A stretch of 64,000 nucleotides of DNA from Crocinitomicaceae bacterium (GCA_028689775.1 JAQVCM010000004.1:142298-206297), one strand, 5' to 3'; shown: positions 56,337 to 64,000, counted from the stretch's first letter. Program-made: numbers and translations. The notes: generated by a model from the letters alone, not told the origin.

Positions 56337-56681
56337 TTATTTGTCGTGTCCTCCAGGCTGGCAGCATTCTGGAAGCTTGCTTTGTCCTTCTGGATTTGCT
56401 TTCATGTCGTCGATGTCATATCCGATGTTGGATACAACCGTCTTCACTTCTTCCAAACTAATTTTAGCTGGTTTAAATTTAACGGTCAGTATCTTCGTTC
56501 TGTTATCTAATTCAGAATAAATAACTCCTTTCGTGTAATTCAACTTTTCTTCAATTCGTTCTTTGCAATCACCACATTGAGCTGTTGTTTGTAAGGAAAC
56601 CTCCATGGTTTTAGGTTGTTTTTGTGCGGATGCAAAATTCATCGCAACAAAAGTAAATGCTATTAAAAGTACTGTTTTCAT
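56337..56681 (-). CDS. Exported heavy-metal-associated (HMA) domain protein
   Basis: A 114-residue protein with signal peptide (1-19, ending ASAQ) and one HMA domain (about residues 24-92). The metal site is CGDC (36-39) in place of the common CxxC of CopZ/MerP, still a Cys pair; a second Cys pair CC near 106 and a final GGHDK may also bind metal. It likely carries copper or a similar soft metal in the periplasm. It is 51 bp downstream of the TonB receptor gene and in the same direction, so probably the same operon. Confidence 0.85.
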   Translation of the reverse strand: MKTVLLIAFTFVAMNFASAQKQPKTMEVSLQTTAQCGDCKERIEEKLNYTKGVIYSELDNRTKILTVKFKPAKISLEEVKTVVSNIGYDIDDMKANPEGQSKLPECCQPGGHDK

Positions 56682-56732
56682 AATGGATTGTTTTAAAAAT
56701 GATTATTTTGTAATTAATTGTTTTGTAATTGA

Positions 56733-58946
56733 TTAATGTGATTTATGTTTGATTTTGAAACGGACTCCTGCATACACATTCACACCGTGTAAAGGCGCCC
56801 AAACACGTGTTGCGTCAAAATACGATCCAAACGGATTCTCAGCATCGATGATGGCATCTTTCTGCATGTAGTTGGTCAAGTTTTCTCCACCAACATAAAA
56901 ATCCCATCTCCCATAAACGTGTGTTATTTGCGCATTTAACATGGGATATACTTTGGATTCATTATTTGTAGATACAGCTCCTGGAGCATACTCAACTGCG
57001 TGCAAACGACTTTTACCAAATACAGACAGAGTTGCATCGTATTCCCAACGTTTGTTTCTTGTTTTGTAAGCTAAATTGATAAATCCACGCTGTTTTGGAA
57101 TCATCACTTGTTGTTGCATTTTTCCACCGTAATTTGATTTCACATCTAGATATTTATACGCGATGCGAACATCAAAATTAATTAAAATAGGCAACGTCAA
57201 TTCTACTTGAAAACTATTGGAATACGATTTCCCTGTTAAGTTTAATAAGTAAAGATTGTTGAAGTCTTGATCACGATCTACTACGAGTTGGTTTTCAAAC
57301 AAGGTATGATAATAGTCAAAGCTGATGTTTGCTTTGCGTTTGAAAAACTTGAAATCTTGTACCAATGATCCGCCCATGTTCCAAGAAACTTCTGCTTGAA
57401 TACTTGGGTCGATCACCCAATTTCGCGAAGTTGCCAATAAAGAGATGTTGTCGATAATCACGTTTGGCGCTCTAAATCCTCGTCCTGCTGTGAATCTAAA
57501 ATCCAAATATTCATTGACTGTAAATTTCCCGTGCAAGCGAGGTGATGCTTGAAAACCATATAAGTTATGATAATCTCCTCTCAAACCAAGAACTCCTGTA
57601 AATCGAGTCCCTGTATAGGTGTACTCACCAAAAGCTCCCGGGACGTATTCGATTCTTGGAATCAACATCGTGTCTAACTTTTGATTCATATCAACATAGA
57701 CAAAACTCAAACCAGTTCTGATTTTATGATTGGTGTTGCCAATGATTCCATCAAAAATAGCATTGATATAGCCTCGTTTCTCATCACCTTTAAACTGACG
57801 ATTTCCGAAAAGCGCATCTGTTTCTTGGTATTTTAGATTGTATACAATACCGATGGATTGATATGGTTTATTGGCAAAAAGGAAACCTGTTTTGGCAAAT
57901 ACATCAATGTGCTTGCTTTCGATATTCACACCATATTTACCGGAATTATTTCTTGGCTGATATCCTAATTGTCCACCAACTTTATTTTCATAATAGGAAT
58001 TGACTCCCAATTGAGCTTCCATCCGTTTCCCTTGATACGACCATCGATTTAAGAAAGACAAATTTTTCCCCAAAGGAATATCTCTAAAACCATCTTTATT
58101 TTGATCGATCTCACCAAACATTCCAGATGCATGTGCAAAATATCCTGTGTGCCACTTCTTCCCTACTGCATGTCCGCCATGTAAGTTGATTTCTCCACGA
58201 CCAAAGATACTTCCGTATGCATTTACATACAATTTCTCCATCGATTCTGGCTTCCGTAATTCCAAGTTCACCAGTCCAGCCATGGATTCGTAACCATTCA
58301 CGACATTTCCTGTTCCTTTCGTTATTTGAATAGACTCAACCCAAGTTCCAGGCAGAGAACCCAATCCGAAAGCACTTTCCAAACCACGCATGTACGGAAT
58401 GTTTTCCAGCTGAATTTGCGTATAAACACCATCCAAGCCCATCATTTGAATTTTCTTCGCACCCGAAACGGCATCTGTGATATTCACATCAACCGAAGCA
58501 TTGGTTTCAAAAGATTCAGATAAATTACAGCAAGCAGCTTTTCGCAGTTCGCCTTCACCAATCATTTCAACGTGTAAAACTTGAAGTTTTAAAATTCCGT
58601 GACTTTGTCTTTTAGCTTCAACGACGAATTCCTCCATCATTCCATCGGAATATAGATCGATTTCATACAAAGCAAAACGATCTTTTTTGTCGACGATTAA
58701 CGTGTCATTTCTAAAACCAAAAACAGAGAATACCAAGGTATCAGGAAGTTTTTTTCCTAAAATGATTTCAAAAGTACCATCTTCTTCTGTAAAAACACTC
58801 GTTTGTTGATTTTGCAAAGATTTTACGCGAACGCCGAATAGCGCTTCTTTTACATCGTTGGCAGATTTGCCGTAAACGACTCCTTTCAATTGTCCAAACC
58901 CTTGCAGAAAGAACATTGAAAAACAAATAATTAAAATGTATTTCAT
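56733..58946 (-). CDS. TonB-dependent outer-membrane receptor
   Basis: Outer-membrane gated channel of 737 residues. Layout: signal peptide (1-19), a carboxypeptidase-D regulatory-like domain (about 20-100), the plug domain (about 120-230, with NLSESFETNASVDVNITDAV and GLDGVYTQIQLENIPY, cited in part) and the 22-strand barrel ending HGVNVYAGVRFKIK. The AACC pair before the plug and the HMA neighbour suggest a metal, perhaps copper, as cargo; there is no riboswitch, so B12 is not suggested. Confidence 0.93.
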   Translation of the reverse strand: MKYILIICFSMFFLQGFGQLKGVVYGKSANDVKEALFGVRVKSLQNQQTSVFTEEDGTFEIILGKKLPDTLVFSVFGFRNDTLIVDKKDRFALYEIDLYSDGMMEEFVVEAKRQSHGILKLQVLHVEMIGEGELRKAACCNLSESFETNASVDVNITDAVSGAKKIQMMGLDGVYTQIQLENIPYMRGLESAFGLGSLPGTWVESIQITKGTGNVVNGYESMAGLVNLELRKPESMEKLYVNAYGSIFGRGEINLHGGHAVGKKWHTGYFAHASGMFGEIDQNKDGFRDIPLGKNLSFLNRWSYQGKRMEAQLGVNSYYENKVGGQLGYQPRNNSGKYGVNIESKHIDVFAKTGFLFANKPYQSIGIVYNLKYQETDALFGNRQFKGDEKRGYINAIFDGIIGNTNHKIRTGLSFVYVDMNQKLDTMLIPRIEYVPGAFGEYTYTGTRFTGVLGLRGDYHNLYGFQASPRLHGKFTVNEYLDFRFTAGRGFRAPNVIIDNISLLATSRNWVIDPSIQAEVSWNMGGSLVQDFKFFKRKANISFDYYHTLFENQLVVDRDQDFNNLYLLNLTGKSYSNSFQVELTLPILINFDVRIAYKYLDVKSNYGGKMQQQVMIPKQRGFINLAYKTRNKRWEYDATLSVFGKSRLHAVEYAPGAVSTNNESKVYPMLNAQITHVYGRWDFYVGGENLTNYMQKDAIIDAENPFGSYFDATRVWAPLHGVNVYAGVRFKIKHKSH

Positions 58947-58994
58947 AAATATATAGAATTGATTTGAAACTCAATAAATTGAATGACAAATTTT

Positions 58995-59435
58995 CTATAT
59001 CGTAAAGATTTGATTTTGGATCAGTAAATCTTTGCCCGACTTGGGTATGGGCTGTCTGAAATTGAAATATTGAAAATCAGGTTCAAAACTCGAAGTCAAT
59101 ACCGCAAATACAATGATTGGTTTGAAAACAGATACAGAAACAAACTGATTTGGATTCAGCTCTTTTTGAAAGATTTCAGAAGCAATTTTAAAAGATGTCA
59201 CTTGATCTGAACAGCAATCTTCGTTCAACTGTTCTTCAGATTTTGAAACTTCTTTTTTAATTACACAACAACTTTCTACTGCTTCTTCTTTGTTGCAATG
59301 ATCGTCTTTTGGAACAATGAAACTATAATCAACTCCATCAATTTTACAATAATGGGCAAATACATTCACACCAACAGTTCCGAAAAAGATAACTGATGCA
59401 AAAAATAGAATGAGTACTTGTCTGAAAAATTTCAT
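58995..59435 (-). CDS. HYC_CC_PP-family exported protein
   Basis: A 146-residue protein with signal peptide (1 to about 27, ending NVFA) followed by HYCKIDGVDYSF, then HCNKEEAVESCC and DCCSD: the HYC, CC and Pro-rich blocks that name this Bacteroidota family. The His/Cys pattern suggests metal binding; the C-terminus has RQPIPKSGKD. Function is not established. Its place beside the TonB receptor and HMA genes supports a metal-handling cluster. The start at 59435 is chosen over 59483 for the signal peptide. Confidence 0.85.
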   Translation of the reverse strand: MKFFRQVLILFFASVIFFGTVGVNVFAHYCKIDGVDYSFIVPKDDHCNKEEAVESCCVIKKEVSKSEEQLNEDCCSDQVTSFKIASEIFQKELNPNQFVSVSVFKPIIVFAVLTSSFEPDFQYFNFRQPIPKSGKDLLIQNQIFTI

Positions 59436-59499
59436 CGACGTAAAATTACAAAAATGAATCAGATATAAATCAATCTTATCCATTAATTAACAAACTACG

Positions 59500-60162
59500 T
59501 TATATTTTAAAATACTTTTCTAAAATATCTTTCGCTCCCGCACCAAATTGATCGTTGCTCCACATTTGATCCGGCATGTTGTTTTTGACCATCACAAATG
59601 TCGGAAAAATATAGTTTGCGATTGCAGCAACTGAATCAGCATTCGACGCCAACTGAACATCAAAACTAGATCCGATGTGTCTTTTGAAAGGTTTTAATTC
59701 TTTCGAACTACTATCACAAACCACCATTCTGATGCGCATGTTTGGGTTTCGCTTTTTCATTCGTTTCAACATGGGAATTGATTCGTGGCAAAACGGACAA
59801 CCTGGTTTTACGATCACCAATAAATCGGTATGAATAAAATCTGGATAAAGAATTTGTTTGTCGATTTGTTTCGCTTTTTTCGCAAAATCACCTTGGTAAA
59901 TCGGATTGAATGCAAATCCAATGGAGAAAGGTAAAACTAAAATCAACCAAAGCAAAACCTGCTTCATTTTGTTCTGGATCATCACATTTTTTCGGAACCA
60001 CAACGCAAGCATCATTCCGGCAATGATGAGTATTAAATACGGCGCTAACTTTGAAAAACTCCAAGACACAGAAGTTCCAATTAAGTAATGTTCCAATCCT
60101 CTAAACTGGAAAACTGTTAGGATAACTAATAAGATGTAAAGAATAAATCGAATCCATTTCAT
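59500..60162 (-). CDS. Membrane-anchored thioredoxin-fold protein
   Basis: A 220-residue protein with three membrane helices (about residues 4-22, 30-55 and 70-90) and a thioredoxin-like domain (about 110-220) with the redox pair CPFC (about 129-132) and a cis-Pro block IFPTFV. It probably reduces or oxidises periplasmic partners such as the Cys-rich neighbours. I use the ATG at 60162, because the start 15 codons earlier (60207) would lie in a terminator (60177-60204). Confidence 0.8.
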   Translation of the reverse strand: MKWIRFILYILLVILTVFQFRGLEHYLIGTSVSWSFSKLAPYLILIIAGMMLALWFRKNVMIQNKMKQVLLWLILVLPFSIGFAFNPIYQGDFAKKAKQIDKQILYPDFIHTDLLVIVKPGCPFCHESIPMLKRMKKRNPNMRIRMVVCDSSSKELKPFKRHIGSSFDVQLASNADSVAAIANYIFPTFVMVKNNMPDQMWSNDQFGAGAKDILEKYFKI

Positions 60163-60176
60163 AAAACAAAGAAAAC

Positions 60177-60204
60177 AAAAAAAGAGAGACCAAAGCCTCT
60201 CTTT
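60177..60204 (-). terminator. Terminator of the small lipoprotein gene at 60214
   Basis: On the minus strand AAAGAGAG, loop of 8, CTCTCTTT and T-run (60181-60188 and 60197-60204). Confidence 0.8.
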
Positions 60205-60213
60205 CATTTAATA

Positions 60214-60423
60214 CTATTTCAATTTGCAGGTTTTAGTAATACCCATTGAAGTTCCAGAACCGTTTTCACAGGCCTTTTTGGCATCTACTAAAGTTCTATT
60301 TTTAATATCACTGGAAGTTACTATTGTTGGATTTTCACCCGTTTTACATTCACAGACATAATCTTTCTTGCAGGAAGCTAAGGAAATCATTCCTATTGCC
60401 GCGATTGCGATTCCTTTTAACAT
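60214..60423 (-). CDS. Small lipoprotein, tandem copy 2
   Basis: A 69-residue lipoprotein: MLKGIAIAAIGMISLASCKK with lipobox Cys18, then a Cys-rich mature part (YVCECKTG, KKACENGSG, TKTCKLK) with four Cys. It is a close relative of the gene at 60512, a tandem duplication; the Cys positions are kept. Function unknown; binding of a metal or a disulfide-rich fold is possible. Confidence 0.75.
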   Translation of the reverse strand: MLKGIAIAAIGMISLASCKKDYVCECKTGENPTIVTSSDIKNRTLVDAKKACENGSGTSMGITKTCKLK

Positions 60424-60511
60424 TGTAATTATTTTAAATTATTATTTTCTGTTTCAAACAGTTTGAATGAAACCTAAGTTTTTCAAAGATTAAAAATCAA
60501 ATGAAATTTAA

Positions 60512-60724
60512 TCACCAATCAATCTTACATGTTTTGGTTACTCCAAAAGAAGTTCCAGACTTTGCTTCACATTCTTTTTTAGCATCTTTCAATGTTTTGT
60601 TTTCAATTTTATCCGTTGTGATAATTGCTGTTTCATTACCAGTTCTACACTCACACGTATAATCTTTTTTACACGATGCTAATGAAATCATTCCTAAGGC
60701 TGCTATTGCGATTACTTTAAACAT
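60512..60724 (-). CDS. Small lipoprotein, tandem copy 1
   Basis: A 70-residue lipoprotein with the same plan as the gene at 60214: MFKVIAIAALGMISLASCKK, then DYTCECRTGNETAI, KKECEAKSGTSFGVTKTC. Cys and Gly positions agree with the other copy. A -7 like TATTTTTG lies at 60759-60766 on the minus strand. No family recognised. Confidence 0.75.
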   Translation of the reverse strand: MFKVIAIAALGMISLASCKKDYTCECRTGNETAIITTDKIENKTLKDAKKECEAKSGTSFGVTKTCKIDW

Positions 60725-60821
60725 AATATTTGGTTTTAAGGGGTTTAATTTTATGACTCAAAAATAAGCTGTCTTGTTCGAAGCGTTCCTATAAATTAAC
60801 TTTTGTTTGATGCTTTTGTGC

Positions 60822-60852
60822 TTTGTTAAGAAAATCTTAATTTATATCTTTG
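60822..60852 (+). promoter_or_regulatory. Distal promoter of the rplM operon
   Basis: TTTG (60822-60825), 19 bp, TATCTTTG (60845-60852), an excellent consensus match. It lies 150 bp before rplM. Confidence 0.75.
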
Positions 60853-60925
60853 TCCAAGATTAATCACCTTCAAGCGCAAGCAATTCAACAAAAAAACCCA
60901 ATAAGTTGAATTATTTTCCAAATCC

Positions 60926-60957
60926 TTTGTAATTAAAATCTTTAAGTTGTATCTTTG
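60926..60957 (+). promoter_or_regulatory. Proximal promoter of the rplM operon
   Basis: TTTG (60926-60929), 20 bp, TATCTTTG (60950-60957). The start of transcription would fall at about 60962, in the CCCC of the short hairpin at 60961. Confidence 0.75.
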
Positions 60958-60960
60958 CAC

Positions 60961-60974
60961 CCCCAAATTAGGGG
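60961..60974 (+). other. Short C4/G4 hairpin at the start of the rplM leader
   Basis: CCCC, loop AAATTA, GGGG at the predicted 5' end of the proximal transcript. Four G-C pairs in an AT-rich leader may cap the mRNA or form an L13 site. Confidence 0.4.
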
Positions 60975-61001
60975 AATTGTCTTATTTAATTAATAATAAT
61001 T

Positions 61002-61457
61002 GTGGATACATTAAGTTACAAAACGAAGTCTGCCAATACAGAAACCTCTGGAAAGAAGTGGTTATTGGTAGATGCCGAAGGCCATACAGTTGGTCGTTTG
61101 GCGAGTGAGGTGGCGAAATTGATTCGTGGAAAACACAAACCAAATTTCACCCCACACGCAGACTGCGGCGATAACGTCATTGTTATCAATGCTGAGAAAA
61201 TATCATTTTCTGGTGATAAATTAGTGAACAAAGAATACGTTCGTCACACTGGATTCCCAGGTGGTAGAAGAGTTCTTACTGCTGAGCAGATGTTGGAAAA
61301 ACATCCTGAGCGTTTGATCGAAAAAGCCGTTAAAGGAATGTTACCAAAAAACACATTAGGTCGTGGTTTATTCAGAAACCTAAAAGTGTATGTTGGTTCA
61401 GAGCACAAACAAGAGGCACAAAAGCCTGAAGTGATCACTTTTGAATCCAAAAAATAA
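61002..61457 (+). CDS. rplM: 50S ribosomal protein L13
   Basis: Early assembly protein of the large subunit, 151 residues. Seen: [25 protein letters not shown] (residues 20-44, cited in part) and [22 protein letters not shown], the family marks. It starts with GTG at 61002, no ATG being available in a good place. It is followed 3 bp later by rpsI, the classical pair, and the operon goes on to rpsB and tsf. Confidence 0.97.
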   Translation: MDTLSYKTKSANTETSGKKWLLVDAEGHTVGRLASEVAKLIRGKHKPNFTPHADCGDNVIVINAEKISFSGDKLVNKEYVRHTGFPGGRRVLTAEQMLEKHPERLIEKAVKGMLPKNTLGRGLFRNLKVYVGSEHKQEAQKPEVITFESKK

Positions 61458-61460
61458 GTT

Positions 61461-61847
61461 ATGGAAATAATTAACACATTAGGAAGAAGAAAAACTTCCG
61501 TTGCCAGAGTTTACATGAAAAAAGGTACTGGTAAAGTTATCGTAAATAAAAAAGAATATACTGAATTCTTTCCTGTAGCGATGTTACAGTCTAAAATTCA
61601 ACATCCTTTCAGATTAACAGATACTGTTGATCAATATGATGTAACAGTAAATGTTATGGGTGGTGGAATTAACGGACAAGCAGAAGCTATTCGTTTAGGA
61701 ATCTCTAGAGCTCTTGTAAAAATCTCTGAAGATATGAAACCAGTTCTTAAAGCTGAAGGTTTAATGACGCGTGACCCAAGAATGGTTGAACGTAAAAAAC
61801 CAGGACAACCGAAAGCTCGTAAGAAATTTCAATTCTCCAAACGTTAA
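61461..61847 (+). CDS. rpsI: 30S ribosomal protein S9
   Basis: Small-subunit protein whose C-terminal tail contacts P-site tRNA; 128 residues. Seen: LGRRKTSVARVYMKKGTG near the start, GGGINGQAEAIRLGISRAL, and the basic end KKPGQPKARKKFQFSKR with the final Arg. It is 3 bp after rplM. Confidence 0.97.
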   Translation: MEIINTLGRRKTSVARVYMKKGTGKVIVNKKEYTEFFPVAMLQSKIQHPFRLTDTVDQYDVTVNVMGGGINGQAEAIRLGISRALVKISEDMKPVLKAEGLMTRDPRMVERKKPGQPKARKKFQFSKR

Positions 61848-61866
61848 AAAATTATTTTGGCGGTTG

Positions 61867-61925
61867 TTTAGTATCCAAGCAGATGAGCAAATGCTTCTAG
61901 CTCCCTCGTTTAGCTGATTACTAAA
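61867..61925 (+). ncRNA. Branched leader upstream of rpsB (candidate S2 regulatory RNA)
   Basis: In the 107 bp between rpsI and rpsB an outer helix TTTAGTATC (61867-61875) pairs with GATTACTAAA (61916-61925) with one bulge, closing over two inner hairpins: AAGCA/TGCTT (61877-61881, 61892-61896) and AGCT/AGCT (61899-61902, 61912-61915). A three-way junction of this kind is typical of ribosomal-protein leaders; I cannot assign it to a described family. Confidence 0.55.
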
Positions 61926-61954
61926 GGAACGTAAACAATTAAAAAAAAACTAAC

Positions 61955-62776
61955 ATGTCAAAAATAGGTTTTCAAGAATTATTAGACGCTGGTGTTCACT
62001 TCGGACACCAAAAAAGAAAGTGGAATCCAGCAATGGCGCCATACATCTTTGATGAGAAGAAAGGTATTCACATTATCGATCTAAATAAGACAATCGCTCA
62101 TCTTGATCAAGCGTGCGCTGCGATGACACAAATTGCAAAGTCTGGTAAAAAAATATTATTTGTAGCTACAAAAAAACAAGCGAAGGAATTAGTTGCTGAG
62201 CGCGTTAAAGCTGTAAATATGCCATACGTTACTGAACGTTGGTCTGGTGGAATGTTAACAAACTTCCAAACAACTCGTAAGTCTATTCGTAAGATGGCGA
62301 CTATCGACAAAATGCAAACAGATGGTACTTGGGAAACACTTTCTAAAAGAGAGCGTCTTTTCAAAACTCGTCAACGTGATAAACTGGAAAAAACTTTTGG
62401 TTCTATCGCTGACATGACGCGTCAACCAGCTGCAATTTTCTTGGTAGATATCTTAAAAGAAAACATTGCAATGCACGAAGCAAAAAGATTGAACATTCCA
62501 ATCTTTGCAATGGTAGATACCAACTCAAACCCAAAATTCATCGATTTCCCAATTCCTGCGAATGACGATGCAACTAAATCAATTGCGATCATCATGGATG
62601 CTATCTGTGACGCTATCAAACTTGGTTTGGAAGATCGTAAGAGCATGAAAGACAAAGCTGACAAAGCAGATAAAACTGCTGAAGCTGCTGAGGCTAAATC
62701 AACTGAAGCTCCTGCAGCAAAAGCGGAAGAAGTAGTTGCTGAAGCTCCAGCGAAAGAAGAAACGAAAGAAGATTAA
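61955..62776 (+). CDS. rpsB: 30S ribosomal protein S2
   Basis: Small-subunit protein needed for S1 binding; 273 residues. Seen: LLDAGVHFGHQKRKWNPAMAPYIF (residues 9-32, cited in part), WSGGMLTNFQT and IPIFAMVDTNSNP. The last 45 residues are an Ala/Glu/Lys-rich tail of low complexity, as in other Bacteroidota. It is followed 26 bp later by tsf, the usual pair. Confidence 0.97.
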   Translation: MSKIGFQELLDAGVHFGHQKRKWNPAMAPYIFDEKKGIHIIDLNKTIAHLDQACAAMTQIAKSGKKILFVATKKQAKELVAERVKAVNMPYVTERWSGGMLTNFQTTRKSIRKMATIDKMQTDGTWETLSKRERLFKTRQRDKLEKTFGSIADMTRQPAAIFLVDILKENIAMHEAKRLNIPIFAMVDTNSNPKFIDFPIPANDDATKSIAIIMDAICDAIKLGLEDRKSMKDKADKADKTAEAAEAKSTEAPAAKAEEVVAEAPAKEETKED

Positions 62777-62802
62777 TTATAAACATTAAAAATTTTACTA
62801 TC

Positions 62803-63633
62803 ATGGCAATTACAGCTGCAGAAGTAAATAAATTGCGTCTACAAACAGGCGCTGGAATGATGGATTGTAAAAACGCTTTGGTTGAATCCAATGGTGATTT
62901 TGAAACAGCAATCGACATTCTAAGAAAAAAAGGTCAGAAAATTGCTGCTAAACGTGGCGATAACGAAGCGAAAGAAGGATTGATTTTCTCTCAAGCTTCT
63001 GAAGACGGCAAATCAGGTGTTATCTTGACATTAAACTGTGAAACAGATTTCGTTGCGATGAATGACAATTTCAGAGGTTTCATGCAGTCATTAGTTGACA
63101 TCGCATTGAAAAATATGCCAAACACAATCGAAGAATTAGTTGCTCTTCCTTACGACGAAAAACTAACAATTGCTGAGAAAATTACTGAGCACGTTGGAGT
63201 TGTTGGAGAGAAATTAGATCTTTCTGGTTATGCTAAAATCGCTGCTGAACAAGTTGCTGCTTACAACCACCCAGGTAACCAAATTGCTACCTTAGTTGGT
63301 TTAAACAAACACTCTGAAGAAGCTGCTGATGCAGGAAAACAAGTTGCAATGCAAGTTGCTGCTATGAATCCATTGGCATTAAACAAAGAAGGAATCGATG
63401 AAAACACGATTTCTAGAGAATTAGAAATTGGGAAAGAATTAGCGATCCAAGAAGGGAAACCTGCTGAAATGGCTGAGAAAATTTCTCACGGTAGATTAAA
63501 CAAATTCTTCCAAGAAAACACGTTGTTAAGCCAACCTTTCGTTCGCGACAATAAAGTTTCTGTAGAGGAATTCTTGAATTCTACTGAAAAAGGATTAACA
63601 GTAACTTCTTTCTTCCGTTTCGCGTTGAAATAA
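62803..63633 (+). CDS. tsf: Elongation factor Ts
   Basis: Guanine nucleotide exchange factor for EF-Tu; 276 residues. Seen: VNKLRLQTGAGMMDCKNAL at the start, the UBA-like N-terminal domain, GVILTLNCETDFVAMND (about 72-88), and the C-terminal KVSVEEFL. It ends the ribosomal operon, followed by a terminator at 63655. Confidence 0.97.
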   Translation: MAITAAEVNKLRLQTGAGMMDCKNALVESNGDFETAIDILRKKGQKIAAKRGDNEAKEGLIFSQASEDGKSGVILTLNCETDFVAMNDNFRGFMQSLVDIALKNMPNTIEELVALPYDEKLTIAEKITEHVGVVGEKLDLSGYAKIAAEQVAAYNHPGNQIATLVGLNKHSEEAADAGKQVAMQVAAMNPLALNKEGIDENTISRELEIGKELAIQEGKPAEMAEKISHGRLNKFFQENTLLSQPFVRDNKVSVEEFLNSTEKGLTVTSFFRFALK

Positions 63634-63654
63634 GCAAAAATAGATTTTTTTGAG

Positions 63655-63689
63655 AAGGCTGAACATTTATTTGTTTGGCCTTTTTTTTT
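63655..63689 (+). terminator. Terminator of the rplM-tsf operon
   Basis: AAGGCTGAACA (63655-63665) pairs with TGTTTGGCCTT (63672-63682) over 11 bp with two wobble pairs, then nine T. The T-run merges into the repeat that begins at 63683. Confidence 0.8.
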
Positions 63690-63757
63690 GGGGATACGTG
63701 TTGTTTTTTTACCACAAAGAACACTGAGGAAGGCGCAGAGGGCACGGAGTTGTGGAG
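63683..63757 (+). repeat. Dispersed GAG/CAC-rich repeat, copy 2
   Basis: Shares with 45311-45410 the order T-run, GGGGA, CGTGTT, ACCAC, GAGGAAGGC, GCAGAG, ACGGAG, GTGGAG. It follows the tsf terminator directly. The segment between it and the IS end (63758-63874) has no gene I can support. Confidence 0.6.
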
Positions 63758-63874
63758 GCGTTTTAGGTAAATCGCGGAGAAGAAAATTCGCCGTAGGTTT
63801 AGGCATTTAAAGTCTGCCGTTGATTACTCGTTTTACGCCGTCTTTGAGTAGGCATTCATTGAAGTTGTTGAGCA

Positions 63875-64000
63875 GGGAGTGTTCAATGAACTGTGTCAAC
63901 CAGCTATTTAATTCTATCACCAAAGTAGTGATTTAAATCATTTCTAATAGCAGCCCAAGCAAATATTTGTCCATCCCATTTTGTATGAGCATTCTGTATT
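63875..64000 (-). mobile_element. IS256-family insertion sequence, 3' end only
   Basis: The right edge cuts into an IS. A candidate terminal inverted repeat, GGGAGTGTTCAATGAACTGT and following (63875-63900), begins with the GGG and holds the ACTGTGT block common in IS256 elements, and lies directly beyond the stop of a transposase tail (63904). The other end and any target duplication are outside the window. Confidence 0.55.
63904..64000 (-). CDS. IS256-family transposase, C-terminal end (partial)
   Basis: The last 31 residues of a protein that continues past the window edge: TKWDGQIFAWAAIRNDLNHY, then FGDRIK and TAG. This fits the usual end of IS256 Mutator-type transposases (a KW..pi.nW.....L..yF..R pattern). 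The catalytic DDE residues lie outside. A neighbouring frame is also open for 41 codons here, so the reading is not beyond doubt. Confidence 0.5.
   Translation of the reverse strand, partial: IQNAHTKWDGQIFAWAAIRNDLNHYFGDRIK

Noticed and set aside
56733..58946. TonB receptor as BtuB, a partner for the riboswitch protein
   Set aside because: It lies 9 kb away with no riboswitch and beside an HMA metal protein.

Overview
The window is AT-rich, gene-dense chromosome from a member of Bacteroidota, most likely order Flavobacteriales and possibly near the Crocinitomicaceae (Fluviicola-like). Several things point there. TAnnTTTG -7 promoter elements stand in front of many genes. There are type IX secretion (T9SS) sorting domains, an S46 peptidase, an M49 peptidase with the HExxGH variant, a HYC_CC_PP-type small protein and a monomeric isocitrate dehydrogenase. 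S16 and S2 carry long Ala/Glu-rich tails. The genus is a guess; the phylum is not.

Layout. 1-9.1 kb: an S46 peptidase cut by the left edge, ung, a lipoprotein, a pentapeptide-repeat protein, pyrR-pyrB with a class IV aminotransferase, a rhomboid protease and an L,D-transpeptidase. 9.2-19.3 kb: M49 peptidase, gcvT, NlpC/P60 hydrolase, FUSC-type membrane protein, HD hydrolase and two tandem outer-membrane beta-barrels. 19.4-24.5 kb: rpsP-rimM, a tRNA methyltransferase, an exported superoxide dismutase, a TonB-type protein and a pseudouridine synthase. 24.5-34.7 kb: mostly minus-strand envelope genes (S9 peptidase, TPR protein, MBOAT acyltransferase with its SGNH partner). 34.7-36 kb is decayed, holding a beta-barrel remnant and a broken DUF1016 nuclease. 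36-45 kb: argS with an arginase-family gene, ftsK, an HsdR_N-like protein, a lipoprotein gene split by an in-frame stop, and prfC. 45.4-47.5 kb: a cobalamin riboswitch in front of a T9SS-secreted beta-propeller-like protein. 47.6-53.5 kb: tRNA-His, DinB-like protein, a polysaccharide-initiation cluster, an orphan T9SS sorting-domain remnant and an OmpA-type lipoprotein. 54-60.7 kb: monomeric icd and a metal-related cluster (HMA protein, TonB receptor, HYC_CC_PP protein, thioredoxin-fold membrane protein, two small lipoproteins). 60.8-63.7 kb: rplM-rpsI-rpsB-tsf. The right edge cuts an IS256-type element.

Most of the window is ordinary core genome. The points that reward a second look are mainly non-coding: a perfect terminator-shaped hairpin with eight T inside the start of rimM; a branched leader before rpsB; a B12 riboswitch driving a single secreted protein that may be the T9SS counterpart of Bacteroides BtuG; a dispersed intergenic repeat of about 160 bp in opposite orientations at 6.2 and 53.7 kb; two hairpin elements with GGGCG-containing arms (39.0 and 56.3 kb); and several genes caught in decay. 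All calls come from reading the sequence; no database search was run.
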